Source: Thermoplasmata archaeon (GTDB taxonomy: Archaea; Thermoplasmatota; Thermoplasmata; Thermoplasmatales; GCA-001856825). Taken from it: a DNA stretch of 64,000 nt. The translations under genes and the position numbers were made by a program. The notes under the pieces were generated by a model that saw only the letters and a program-made list of their open reading frames with translations, was not told the origin of the DNA and ran no database searches. The stretch's first letter is position 1, and each line of letters opens with the position of its first letter. Where the stretch lies: positions 281,032 to 345,031 of the forward strand of contig JAJYUZ010000003.1 of NCBI GenBank assembly GCA_021792255.1. Reading direction: 5' to 3'. Positions 17,408-24,930 of this stretch are shown one piece after another.

Positions 17408-18244
17408 ATGGATGTAAGCCCTGATATCCTCGCAAGAGGGAAGGCAAAGGTAGTCGCAGTCATAGGTGCTGGGAAAATCGGAGAAGCAATTGCTACAAAA
17501 ATGTCAAAATCTGGAATTGTAAAAAAGGTAATTGTCACAAAGAGAAATGTTGACACTTTGAATATCTCCTCAAAGAAGATTCAAATCACATCCAACAACT
17601 CGCTTGCTGCAAAAGGAGCCGATGTGATCTTTCTGTCAGTGAAGGCTGCGGATGCAAAAGAAGTTCTTGGAGAAATATCGGGCCATGCAAAGGGAAAGCT
17701 CGTGATATCCGTAATGGCTGCAGTTTCGATCAAGAAACTAGAAAGAGCACTTCCTGGTTCGTTCATAATACGGGCGATGCCCAACATTTCTGCGATGATT
17801 GGAGAAGCGGTCACCGCTTATTCACTAGGTACCGGTGTGAAAGAAGAACACTCGAGCACTGCAAGAGTCCTTTTCGGAAGTTTTGGAACGCATGTCGAGG
17901 TACCAGAGTCCGCCATGGATGCAGTCACAGCAATAAGCGGAAGTGGACCCGCTTACATAGCGGTACTTATAGATGCTATGATTAGCGGAGCACTGAAGGT
18001 TGGCCTCTCCAGAGATGTAGCCTTCAAACTCGTTACCAAGACTCTCACCGGAACTGCTGATCTTCTGGAGCAACACAAGATGCATCCTGCCGAATTGAGG
18101 GATATAGTGACCACTCCAGCGGGAACCACAATTGCGGGAATTTATGAGCTTGAGAAAGGTTCATTCAGGACTAGTATAATGAATGCAATAGAAGCCGCAA
18201 CACAGGCTTCTAGCAAGGTCGGTGCAAAATTCGAGAGTGAATGA
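17408..18244 (+). CDS. proC: Pyrroline-5-carboxylate reductase
   Basis: A 278-residue NAD(P)H enzyme making proline from pyrroline-5-carboxylate. The N-terminal Rossmann motif is VIGAGKIGEAIA (about 18-29). The C-terminal dimer domain carries the family signature ISGSGPAY and the stretch DIVTTPAGTTIAGIYELE. The length is normal. The ATG at 17408 sits about 25 bases after AGTTAATAATTT, so the mRNA is probably leaderless. It is a single-gene unit between tRNA-Leu and a protein of unknown function. Confidence 0.95.
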   Translation: MDVSPDILARGKAKVVAVIGAGKIGEAIATKMSKSGIVKKVIVTKRNVDTLNISSKKIQITSNNSLAAKGADVIFLSVKAADAKEVLGEISGHAKGKLVISVMAAVSIKKLERALPGSFIIRAMPNISAMIGEAVTAYSLGTGVKEEHSSTARVLFGSFGTHVEVPESAMDAVTAISGSGPAYIAVLIDAMISGALKVGLSRDVAFKLVTKTLTGTADLLEQHKMHPAELRDIVTTPAGTTIAGIYELEKGSFRTSIMNAIEAATQASSKVGAKFESE

Positions 18245-18302
18245 CCCCCTTTTCAGGTAAAATTCCATCAAGTTTATCTGTAAGGTTTCTTTATAAATCA
18301 CA

Positions 18303-18911
18303 ATGGAAGAGTTTGAAATAGTTGAGCATGTACCAGATAAATCGGGCAAGGGATTCTCAGTAATTGCGATAGATTTCAACGGTCCAAAGTTTGTGAAGAT
18401 CAACGCAGTCGAAGAACCTAAGGCATACACAACGATAAAGATAGATGGAGACAAGGCACTCTATGGTGAGAAGCAAATAGGCAGAGTGACCGATAGGAAG
18501 GATTCAAGCGAAGTGAGAATCAGCACCAAGTACGACATCAAATATACAGGGGGTTATTCGCTAGACGGGAAGACCGTCTATCTGGACGAGCACTTCCCAA
18601 AGAAGCTGATGGTGGAAGGCAAGGAAATAAGTGCAGAAGAGAGCATTGGATTCCACCACGAACTGCCAGAAAAGTGGATGTCCGACATAGGTTACGAATA
18701 TCCTCACGCGCACGAGATTGCGACCGGAATCGAAAAGAAGTACGTCGAATCTCAGGGAGTCACCTGGAAGGGGTATTGCACAGAAGTCGATAAGAATCTG
18801 AGACTCGTTTACAGGAACAAACTGGAGAAATCTCCACCTTCTCTTGACCTGGCACCATACCTTTATTGTAGGGACAGGGAAGCGCTAAAGGAGATAAGAG
18901 AGAGTAAGTGA
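18303..18911 (+). CDS. Conserved-looking protein of unknown function (202 residues)
   Basis: A soluble protein with no membrane segment. The first 115 residues look beta-rich with many short charged strands. The C-terminal half is richer in His and aromatic residues: YLDEHFPK, GFHHELPEKW and YPHAHEIATGIEKKYVE, so several His/Glu could bind a metal; this is inference. The ATG is about 26 bases after a TATA-like GTTTATCTG, with a second TATA-like element close by. I do not recognise the family. Confidence 0.7.
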   Translation: MEEFEIVEHVPDKSGKGFSVIAIDFNGPKFVKINAVEEPKAYTTIKIDGDKALYGEKQIGRVTDRKDSSEVRISTKYDIKYTGGYSLDGKTVYLDEHFPKKLMVEGKEISAEESIGFHHELPEKWMSDIGYEYPHAHEIATGIEKKYVESQGVTWKGYCTEVDKNLRLVYRNKLEKSPPSLDLAPYLYCRDREALKEIRESK

Positions 18912-18991
18912 CTTTAGCCTATTTTTCCAAAATATTGCTCTTCATTTGAACAAGAGTTAATAGATAGCTTTACATTAAGAATGGAAGACAA

Positions 18992-19165
18992 ATGAGTCGT
19001 CAGATTACGAACCTGTCGTTTTTTCTTCTGATCATCTCATTTTTTATTGCGACCTTGGGGGTTTGGTACTTGACCGGTCTATCGGTGAAGTACTTCGCAC
19101 TGGCGACCAAAGATCATCTTCTCGCTTTTTTCAAAGGCGTCGTTGACTTCTTCAATGTCTTCTGA
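18992..19165 (+). CDS. Small membrane protein (57 residues)
   Basis: An ATG-initiated frame encoding 57 residues. Residues 8-33 are a hydrophobic helix (LSFFLLIISFF onwards), followed by an amphipathic, aromatic-rich tail. A TTAATAGATAGCTTTA element lies about 20-35 bases upstream. Composition and promoter position support a real small membrane protein; the function is unknown. Confidence 0.5.
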   Translation: MSRQITNLSFFLLIISFFIATLGVWYLTGLSVKYFALATKDHLLAFFKGVVDFFNVF

Positions 19166-19277
19166 TGCCGAGTGGAAGGGACTTCCTTAACGGACCTATT
19201 TTCTGATTTGACTGGTTTATCGTGGAGTTACAGGTCTGTATTAGAAGAATAAATTTAGTTAGACGCAATTCCCCCAC

Positions 19278-20441
19278 ATGGGTCCAAGAATCCTGTTGTA
19301 CACAGGAAAGGGTGGAGTTGGAAAGACGAGCATCGCTGCTTCAACGGCGTGTTCGATTGCTAAGAGAAAGAAGAAAACGTTAGTCATTTCCACCGATCCA
19401 GCTCATAGCCTAGGAGATGCTTTTGGTACCGAGATAGGACCGAAACCTAAACAGTTGACGGAGAATCTTTACGCCCAGGAGATAAGCGTTAATGAGGCAA
19501 TAAATACCCACTGGAATGAACTGAAGGGATACCTCACAGGATTGTTTCAGACGGAAGGACTGGATCCAATTTCTGCGGAAGAAATAGCCACGCTTCCCGG
19601 GTTCGACGAAGCATCTCAGCTGCTCTACTTGAGACAGCATTATGACGAAAAGAAGTATGATGCGATCATAATCGATAGTGCACCGACTGGAGAGTCCCTG
19701 AAGCTCCTCTCGTTCCCAGAAGCACTTACGTGGTACATGGACAAAATATTCCCAGTAGGAAGACTTGCAGCAAAGCTGGTTCGCCCCGTTTGGAATACTG
19801 TTTCAAATCTTTCTATACCAGACGACGAGGTCTTCAGGAGCGTTGAAAGCCTCTATGATTATCTTAGGAAGATCCGGTCAATCCTAACAGATTCCAAGAT
19901 TTCTACGATCAGACTCGTAATGAATCCTGACAAAATGTCCCTCAGCGAAACGAAGAGAGCCTTCACGTATCTTCTTCTCTATGGTTATCCAGTCGATTCA
20001 GTTTTTGTGAACAAGATTTACGACGAAACCACCGGTTCCTTCTTCAAAGGATGGAGGTCAAATCAAGGAGAAATAATCAAGGACGTCAATGATTCTTTTA
20101 CGGATCTCAAGATATTCAAGGTACCGATGCTGAAGGAAGAGCCAATTGGCTTAGAGAGACTCGAAGATATGTCGGATCTGATCTATACTGATACAGACCC
20201 TCTTGATACCTTTTCGAAGGAGAAGAGCATCCAATTCATCAAGAAGGATGGAAAATATATCATCAGACTGAAACTGCCATTTGCAGAAAAGAAGAATCTG
20301 GAAATATTCAACAAGGGAGGGGAACTCATAATTCAGCTCGGGAACTGGAAGAGAGTTTTTTATCTTCCAACAGTCTTCTCTGACAGAAACCCAGTAAAGG
20401 CAGAGTTTATTAACGGCGTTCTTGATATAGAAATGGAGTAG
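19278..20441 (+). CDS. ArsA/GET3-type ATPase with C-terminal Hsp20-like domain
   Basis: A 387-residue deviant Walker-A ATPase of the ArsA/Get3 family. Motifs: P-loop GKGGVGKTS (about 9-17), the STDPAHS switch (about 38-44), and IIDSAPTGES in the middle. After about residue 315 comes a beta-rich stretch (DGKYIIRLKLPF through GVLDIEME) matching the Hsp20-like tail found on some ArsA proteins. Archaeal members are implicated in tail-anchored protein handling or metalloid-linked ATPase activity; no arsenite pump is nearby. A TATA-like AATAAATTTAG lies about 25 bases before the ATG. A small gene follows after one base. Confidence 0.9.
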   Translation: MGPRILLYTGKGGVGKTSIAASTACSIAKRKKKTLVISTDPAHSLGDAFGTEIGPKPKQLTENLYAQEISVNEAINTHWNELKGYLTGLFQTEGLDPISAEEIATLPGFDEASQLLYLRQHYDEKKYDAIIIDSAPTGESLKLLSFPEALTWYMDKIFPVGRLAAKLVRPVWNTVSNLSIPDDEVFRSVESLYDYLRKIRSILTDSKISTIRLVMNPDKMSLSETKRAFTYLLLYGYPVDSVFVNKIYDETTGSFFKGWRSNQGEIIKDVNDSFTDLKIFKVPMLKEEPIGLERLEDMSDLIYTDTDPLDTFSKEKSIQFIKKDGKYIIRLKLPFAEKKNLEIFNKGGELIIQLGNWKRVFYLPTVFSDRNPVKAEFINGVLDIEME

Positions 20442-20442
20442 C

Positions 20443-20631
20443 ATGGCAGAAGATGATAAGGAAGACAGGATCACGATAGAAATCAAGATAACGGTACCTT
20501 CAATGAGCCACGGCGTTGGAAGTGCCCTGAATCACTTCTTAAAAGCATCCGAGGAAATAATGAAGGCAGGTAAGTCTGTCATGGTCAAGCCAGAAATAAA
20601 AACAAAAATGAAGAAAGTAGAGATAAAATAA
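20443..20631 (+). CDS. Small charged protein coupled to the ArsA-like ATPase
   Basis: A 62-residue protein of unknown function with an acidic N-terminus, a short beta-like run (RITIEIKITV), and a Lys-rich C-terminus (ending KTKMKKVEIK). Its ATG is one base after the ATPase stop, so translation is probably coupled. It could be a partner or assembly factor of the ATPase; this is positional inference only. Confidence 0.6.
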   Translation: MAEDDKEDRITIEIKITVPSMSHGVGSALNHFLKASEEIMKAGKSVMVKPEIKTKMKKVEIK

Positions 20632-20694
20632 CTACATCCTCGTCTCTTTGACTTCAGAAATACTGCACAGAATAGTTGTCGATTTAATTCCTAA

Positions 20695-20722
20695 CCTTTT
20701 TCGTTTTCCCTGACTTTTTTTT
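20695..20722 (+). terminator. T-rich terminator after the ArsA operon
   Basis: Two T-rich runs, the second of eight T at 20715-20722, follow the small ArsA-linked gene by about 65-90 bases. Archaeal RNA polymerase stops at such runs without needing a hairpin. Confidence 0.4.
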
Positions 20723-20939
20723 ACCCCAGTTTCATTATAATCTATGGAGAATATTAATCGTTAAATATAGTTGCATCATCCATAATACGTATGATTTCCA
20801 TTGCTGCTCTTTTTGGTACAATAGGGAAAGGCATTCTCGGCTTGAGAAGCAGCTGGAGTTTTGCTAACACGGTAGATCTGCTGCGTAGCTTCACAACAGC
20901 AATAGCGTTCAATAAAAAGGAGCGTCCGTTCCTTCTTTC
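20723..20939. other. Intergenic sequence with an isolated TATA-like element
   Basis: With the terminator above, this forms a gap of about 310 bases without a supported gene. A TTAAATATAG element lies at about 20761-20770 and an ATG at 20791 opens a plus-strand frame, but that frame runs antisense into the DMT gene for half its length, so I do not call it. Confidence 0.4.
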
Positions 20940-21797
20940 TCACCTGGAGCTAATGAAAATTCCAATCGCAATTAGCACAAATCCACCTAGGTTCAATGGA
21001 TTTAGAGTTTCGTTATTCAAAAATGTGCTGAACAAGATGGAAAGTGCTGGAACGGCAAAGAGATATGGAGATACGTGAGAGACCCTGTACTTCTTGATCA
21101 GACTCCAGTAGATGAAATATGCTGCGGAAGATCCAATAGCCCCCATATAGAGAGTGAGGAGGATGAAGTTGAAAGTTAGTGGTTTTAATCCACCATAGAA
21201 GAGGGTCACAACGAGTATTACGGGGATCGCGAACAAAAACTGGTAGGTGTTGACTGCCCCCATATCGGCATCTCTCAGGTACTTCTTGTAATAAATTGTT
21301 CCAGCTGACCAAGAAACGGCAGATCCAACCAACAGGAACAGGCCTATGCTATAACTGACAGAGAGCTGATTTATGAAAATTACTACTACCCCCACAAATC
21401 CTATGAACAGACCCAGAATCTTTCCAGTTGACAGCTTCTCCTGCAGAAACAACCAGGAAAAGAAAACAGAAACGATAGGATATGTGTATACAAGAATTGA
21501 AGAGATAGAAGAACTTTCGGTTCTCTCCCCCACGAACCATAGCCCCATGAATATTGAGATATTGAAAAGGCTCATCAAAAAGAGTTTACCAATGCCTATG
21601 CTCCTGAGTGACCTTAGAGCGGAATATGAGAAAGGAATTGAGAATACCGAAGCAAATATTATTCTGAAGAGGAGGGCCACCATCGGAGGCTCGTAGAGCA
21701 GTGCAAACTTCAGAAAAGAGTAGTTTAGGGCCCATGAAGAAGACATGATCAAGAAAAGCAAAATGTCAAGGGGTTTAGTTCCTCTGTAGTTCACCAA
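20940..21797 (-). CDS. EamA/DMT-family transporter
   Basis: A 285-residue protein with ten hydrophobic helices in two five-helix EamA repeats, typical of drug/metabolite transporters that export amino acids, purines or other metabolites. Family features are the SSISSILVYTYPI segment after helix 3-4 and LNNETLNPLNLGGFVLIAIGI at the end. The start is GTG at 21797 with a GATATATGG box about 24 bases upstream. It stands alone on the minus strand, so no substrate can be inferred. Confidence 0.88.
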   Translation of the reverse strand: MVNYRGTKPLDILLFLIMSSSWALNYSFLKFALLYEPPMVALLFRIIFASVFSIPFSYSALRSLRSIGIGKLFLMSLFNISIFMGLWFVGERTESSSISSILVYTYPIVSVFFSWLFLQEKLSTGKILGLFIGFVGVVVIFINQLSVSYSIGLFLLVGSAVSWSAGTIYYKKYLRDADMGAVNTYQFLFAIPVILVVTLFYGGLKPLTFNFILLTLYMGAIGSSAAYFIYWSLIKKYRVSHVSPYLFAVPALSILFSTFLNNETLNPLNLGGFVLIAIGIFISSR

Positions 21798-21929
21798 CGG
21801 TCAATCCATAGCGACCATATATCGTTTTTCAGATATTTTTCGTCCTAAGGTAATATGGGAATAATTTACTTCTTTGTCAGAGATGTAATTAAGACCAGAA
21901 AAGTGTGTAGGTTAATTATATTAACTTAG

Positions 21930-21938
21930 TTTATATAT
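21930..21938 (+). promoter_or_regulatory. TATA box of the HxlR regulator gene
   Basis: TTTATATAT lies 26-30 bases before the ATG at 21966 and only seven bases before the upstream GTG at 21945. It therefore decides the start in favour of 21966 and implies a leaderless mRNA. Confidence 0.6.
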
Positions 21939-21965
21939 GGGATTGTGCAACACAGTCATTATGAC

Positions 21966-22304
21966 ATGGAAACCAGAAAGAATTCCACTTGTCCTGTGGA
22001 AAGAACCCTATACATACTGAGGGATGTCTGGACTTTCATGATATTAAGAGATCTCGAGCCTGAATCTAAAGGATTCAACCAACTCAAGAAATCTGTCGAA
22101 GGTATCTCATCCCGAATGCTCTCGGAAAAACTGAAGTTTTTGGAGGAAGAAGGAATTCTCAGTAGAACTGTCAGTGATTCTAGGCCGGTGCGAGTCACTT
22201 ACGCGCTTTCCGAAAAGGGGAAGTCTCTGAGCGCAGTAGTCGAATCAATGAGACACTGGGGAGATATGTGGATATCGACAAGTAGGGAGAACTGTGACAA
22301 CTGA
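21966..22304 (+). CDS. HxlR-family transcriptional regulator
   Basis: A 112-residue winged-helix protein. It begins NSTCPVERTLYIL, keeping the HxlR N-terminal Cys-Pro, continues with DVWTFMILRDL, then the recognition region around SSRMLSEKLKFLEEEGIL and the wing (RPVRVTYALSEKGK). HxlR proteins with this Cys often sense oxidants or electrophiles. The start at 21966 is set by the TATA box. The gene overlaps the next by 11 bases, so the methyltransferase is cotranscribed. Confidence 0.88.
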   Translation: METRKNSTCPVERTLYILRDVWTFMILRDLEPESKGFNQLKKSVEGISSRMLSEKLKFLEEEGILSRTVSDSRPVRVTYALSEKGKSLSAVVESMRHWGDMWISTSRENCDN

Positions 22305-22875
22305 GAATCTATACTTAGAAGGAGAAGAAAAATTCGGACCTGTCACTTCCTTTTTGTTCGGTCTTAGCTCCGTTGTTCTAAACAAGTATTACGATGCAAT
22401 CGTGGAAGATCTCAGGGGAAAGAAGTTCGGTAGTTTACTGGACTTGGGTTGTGGCAGGGGAAACCTCCTCATAAAGCTGGCAGGTGAGCTTCAAACCCCG
22501 AGTTTCTACGGCCTTGACCCCTCGCCATATATGCTAAAGAGCGCCCAGAAGAATCTCACGAAAAAGGGATTGACATCCAGGTTGAAAGTGAAAATTGGAA
22601 GCAGTAGGGTCATTCCCTTCGATGAAAAGTTTGATGCAATTATATCGTCTTTCTCTTACCATCACTGGAAGGATCGTGATAGTTCCATTGCCACAATAGC
22701 TTCTCATTTGAGCGATGACGGTTTCATTTCCATATACGAACACGAGGTTGGACGTGATAGAATAAGCAAATCCCACGGAATTAAGGAATCAGACTGGGAG
22801 CATCTTGAAGTCGAAGGTTTAAAAAAGACCGTAACGCACAATAATGGACTTATTATTCTCACACTGACTAGATGA
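22294..22875 (+). CDS. Class I SAM-dependent methyltransferase
   Basis: A 193-residue Rossmann-fold methyltransferase. Motif I is LLDLGCGRGNLL (about 47-58), the acidic ribose contact is GLDPSPYML, and the post-II region reads FDAIISSFSYHHW. It is small and without an evident extra domain, like ubiquinone/menaquinone-type or small-molecule methyltransferases. It starts with GTG inside the end of the HxlR gene, which suggests that the pair is controlled together, possibly as a response to a toxic small molecule that is methylated; this is inference. Confidence 0.85.
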   Translation: MTTENLYLEGEEKFGPVTSFLFGLSSVVLNKYYDAIVEDLRGKKFGSLLDLGCGRGNLLIKLAGELQTPSFYGLDPSPYMLKSAQKNLTKKGLTSRLKVKIGSSRVIPFDEKFDAIISSFSYHHWKDRDSSIATIASHLSDDGFISIYEHEVGRDRISKSHGIKESDWEHLEVEGLKKTVTHNNGLIILTLTR

Positions 22876-22940
22876 GATTTTAGGACAGTTTAAGTTGGCT
22901 AATTCTTTTATCTTCCCGCCTAATAATCTATGCTAACAGG

Positions 22941-24137
22941 ATGAGAAAACTCACTATTAATGGCTATATCGCAATTGCGCTGCTACTCCAGATCAGTGTA
23001 CTTTTAATTAGATTGACGGGAATGCTGATCTACAGGAACTTTGCGCTTCTCTTTGAGAGTTTTCACATTCTGACGGATCTGCTCGTAACGATCGTTGTTT
23101 TCGCTGCCGTAAAGCTCTCTAACAGCAGGTACAGCAAGAGGTACTCCTATGGATTGTTTAGAATAGAGGATCTAGTGTCACTAGCAATAGCCGTTCTTAT
23201 AGTATATACGGCTGTGGACCTTCTTTTCACAGTTTTATCCACTACTCCATCTTCAAATCTAGAATCTGGTATGATTCAACTTGCCTCGGTGGTACCACTG
23301 TATTTATCAGGAATAGTGAAGATAGTCGGAGGTCGAGCCGTAAATTCTCCGTCTCTAGTCTCCGATGGCTACCACAACTATTCTGATGTCTACGTAGGAC
23401 TGGGCGTCGGGACCGGACTCTTGGTGAGCTTTGCGACCAATATTCGAATCTTTTATTTCTTAGCGATTGGCATGGCAGCCCTCGGAATCTTGTACACTGC
23501 GTTTAAAATAGGGAGGGATAGCGTCATAGGAATAATGGACTTGCCGAAAGACAAGAAAGTGATTCCCAAGATAGCTGACATTGTCAGGCAAAATAAAGAG
23601 GTCACCGATATCAGAACGATAAAAGCACGGTGGGCAGGACCCGTCATTTTCGTAGAGATTGTGCTCACCATGAACAGCAAAATCACGATGGAAGAAGCCC
23701 ATGATGTAGCCGATTCTCTAGAAAAGAGAATACTAAGTGAAATATCGGATGTAAGGGATGTCGTGATCCATATAGAACCTTCCAAGGACTCTGAAAGAGT
23801 GGTCATTGTACCCACTTCTGAACACGATAAGATAGAGTTAAAGACGTCAAAATCGCTGAGTTATCTCATCGTTACTATAAAGGACGGAAAGAGGGTCTCT
23901 TCTAAGAGTGTGCAGGTGAATTTGAAGGACATCACATCTGAGAAGAATGCTCAGAGAGTACTCTCGATTGCCAGACAACATCTGGTCACTGATGCCCTAG
24001 TCTTAAACAGCGGTGAAGTTCTTTCGTCTTTACTGGCGGTAAACCACATTGAAGTCTGGAAAGCCCAATCAGAATCTGTCGAAGAGAATCTAGACTTGTT
24101 GGTCCAGAACAAACTCAACAGATTGCATTCCGACTGA
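22941..24137 (+). CDS. CDF metal transporter fused to a NifX/NifB-like cofactor domain
   Basis: A 398-residue cation diffusion facilitator. Six helices occupy about 1-200. The metal site is built by His42/Asp46 in helix 2 (FHILTD) and Asp142-His145/Asp149 in helix 5 (DGYHNYSD). The cytoplasmic CDF domain follows (about 205-290). From about 295 to 398 there is an extra domain like the dinitrogenase iron-molybdenum cofactor (NifX/NifB-type) fold, with a DGKRVSSKSVQVNLKDI start. It exports Zn2+, Fe2+, Mn2+ or similar in exchange for protons; the extra domain may sense metal or an iron-sulfur cofactor. It is monocistronic. Confidence 0.85.
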   Translation: MRKLTINGYIAIALLLQISVLLIRLTGMLIYRNFALLFESFHILTDLLVTIVVFAAVKLSNSRYSKRYSYGLFRIEDLVSLAIAVLIVYTAVDLLFTVLSTTPSSNLESGMIQLASVVPLYLSGIVKIVGGRAVNSPSLVSDGYHNYSDVYVGLGVGTGLLVSFATNIRIFYFLAIGMAALGILYTAFKIGRDSVIGIMDLPKDKKVIPKIADIVRQNKEVTDIRTIKARWAGPVIFVEIVLTMNSKITMEEAHDVADSLEKRILSEISDVRDVVIHIEPSKDSERVVIVPTSEHDKIELKTSKSLSYLIVTIKDGKRVSSKSVQVNLKDITSEKNAQRVLSIARQHLVTDALVLNSGEVLSSLLAVNHIEVWKAQSESVEENLDLLVQNKLNRLHSD

Positions 24138-24592
24138 TCTCGATTTGGTCCGCTTCAAAGCATGTCCTTCGGATGTTCTAAGAGTACTTCGTCCGTTTAT
24201 TCCGATAATGGAAATTGCCAGGTTTGTTCCCTTTTTGGAAGAGAAGAAAGGCGTCTCAGGATCTCTGGAAGCGTTATGCAAGGAGTCATTTCGTTAGGTG
24301 TGTTACACTTAGTGATGATAACTTTTACAACTCAGTGGTTCTGAATCCCGGGACTTTCTCTTGGGAGTGTACCCATTGCTTGACCGAACTTGCGTAGAGA
24401 TCATTTGCGTCTACGGAATTTAAAAGGGCACCGTTTTCATTGAAGACAAAATGAAAGAGTATTTTATCTTGCCTTGAAAACTCAAAGTTCGACAATAAGG
24501 TCCGGACATCTAGTTCAGAATTTGAGGTAATCTCGCCATTATGATTCGTCTTACGAAAAAGAAATTAGGCTCCTCGTTATGAATGCAATGCT
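24138..24592. other. Gap of about 450 bases with one weak small ORF
   Basis: No recognised gene. A 50-codon plus-strand frame at 24145-24297 has protein-like composition and is listed separately. The rest has frequent stops in all frames. Confidence 0.4.
24145..24297 (+). CDS. Possible small ORF or remnant (50 residues)
   Basis: A TTG-initiated frame starting eight bases after the CDF stop. It encodes a balanced 50-residue peptide containing LRPFIPIMEIARFVPFLEE and ending LCKESFR. No Shine-Dalgarno sequence or promoter is obvious and no family is recognised. It could be a small cotranscribed gene or the residue of a lost one. Confidence 0.25.
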   Translation: MVRFKACPSDVLRVLRPFIPIMEIARFVPFLEEKKGVSGSLEALCKESFR

Positions 24593-24832
24593 ATGCTGGA
24601 CTTTGCTCAGGGAGTTGAGAAAGTAAGGAGCCACATGAAGCTTGCATTCAGCATCGATGAATTCAATATTACAATGGCAAAATTCGAAAAAGATCAGACG
24701 AATGAGAAGGAAGTTTGGAGATACAATATTGAATATCTGTCCTCGGGAAAACCAAGCAAGGCGATGATAGAGATTAACGCAAACACGGGAGACGTAATTC
24801 TTTTCCAGCGGGAATCTCAGTGGAGACTATAG
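24593..24832 (+). CDS. Small protein, possibly PepSY-like
   Basis: A 79-residue soluble protein. The C-terminal half (VWRYNIEYL through MIEINANTGDVILFQ) has the strand pattern and the INANTGDVI turn of PepSY-type domains; the N-terminal half is helical. No signal peptide. The function is unknown; the assignment to PepSY is by eye and weak. It stands alone about 100 bases before thrS. Confidence 0.5.
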   Translation: MLDFAQGVEKVRSHMKLAFSIDEFNITMAKFEKDQTNEKEVWRYNIEYLSSGKPSKAMIEINANTGDVILFQRESQWRL

Positions 24833-24930
24833 AACCCAGTCCTCTTCAAAGACTTTGAACGATAGCGAGCTATTCAGGGTAAGATTATGTATTGTGATGG
24901 AGTATCCTTTTTACCGAATGAGATGAATCG

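Noticed and set aside
20791..21078. Plus-strand frame with a TATA-like box about 25 bases upstream
   Set aside because: Half of it is antisense to the DMT transporter and the rest shows no recognisable pattern; the promoter match alone is not enough.
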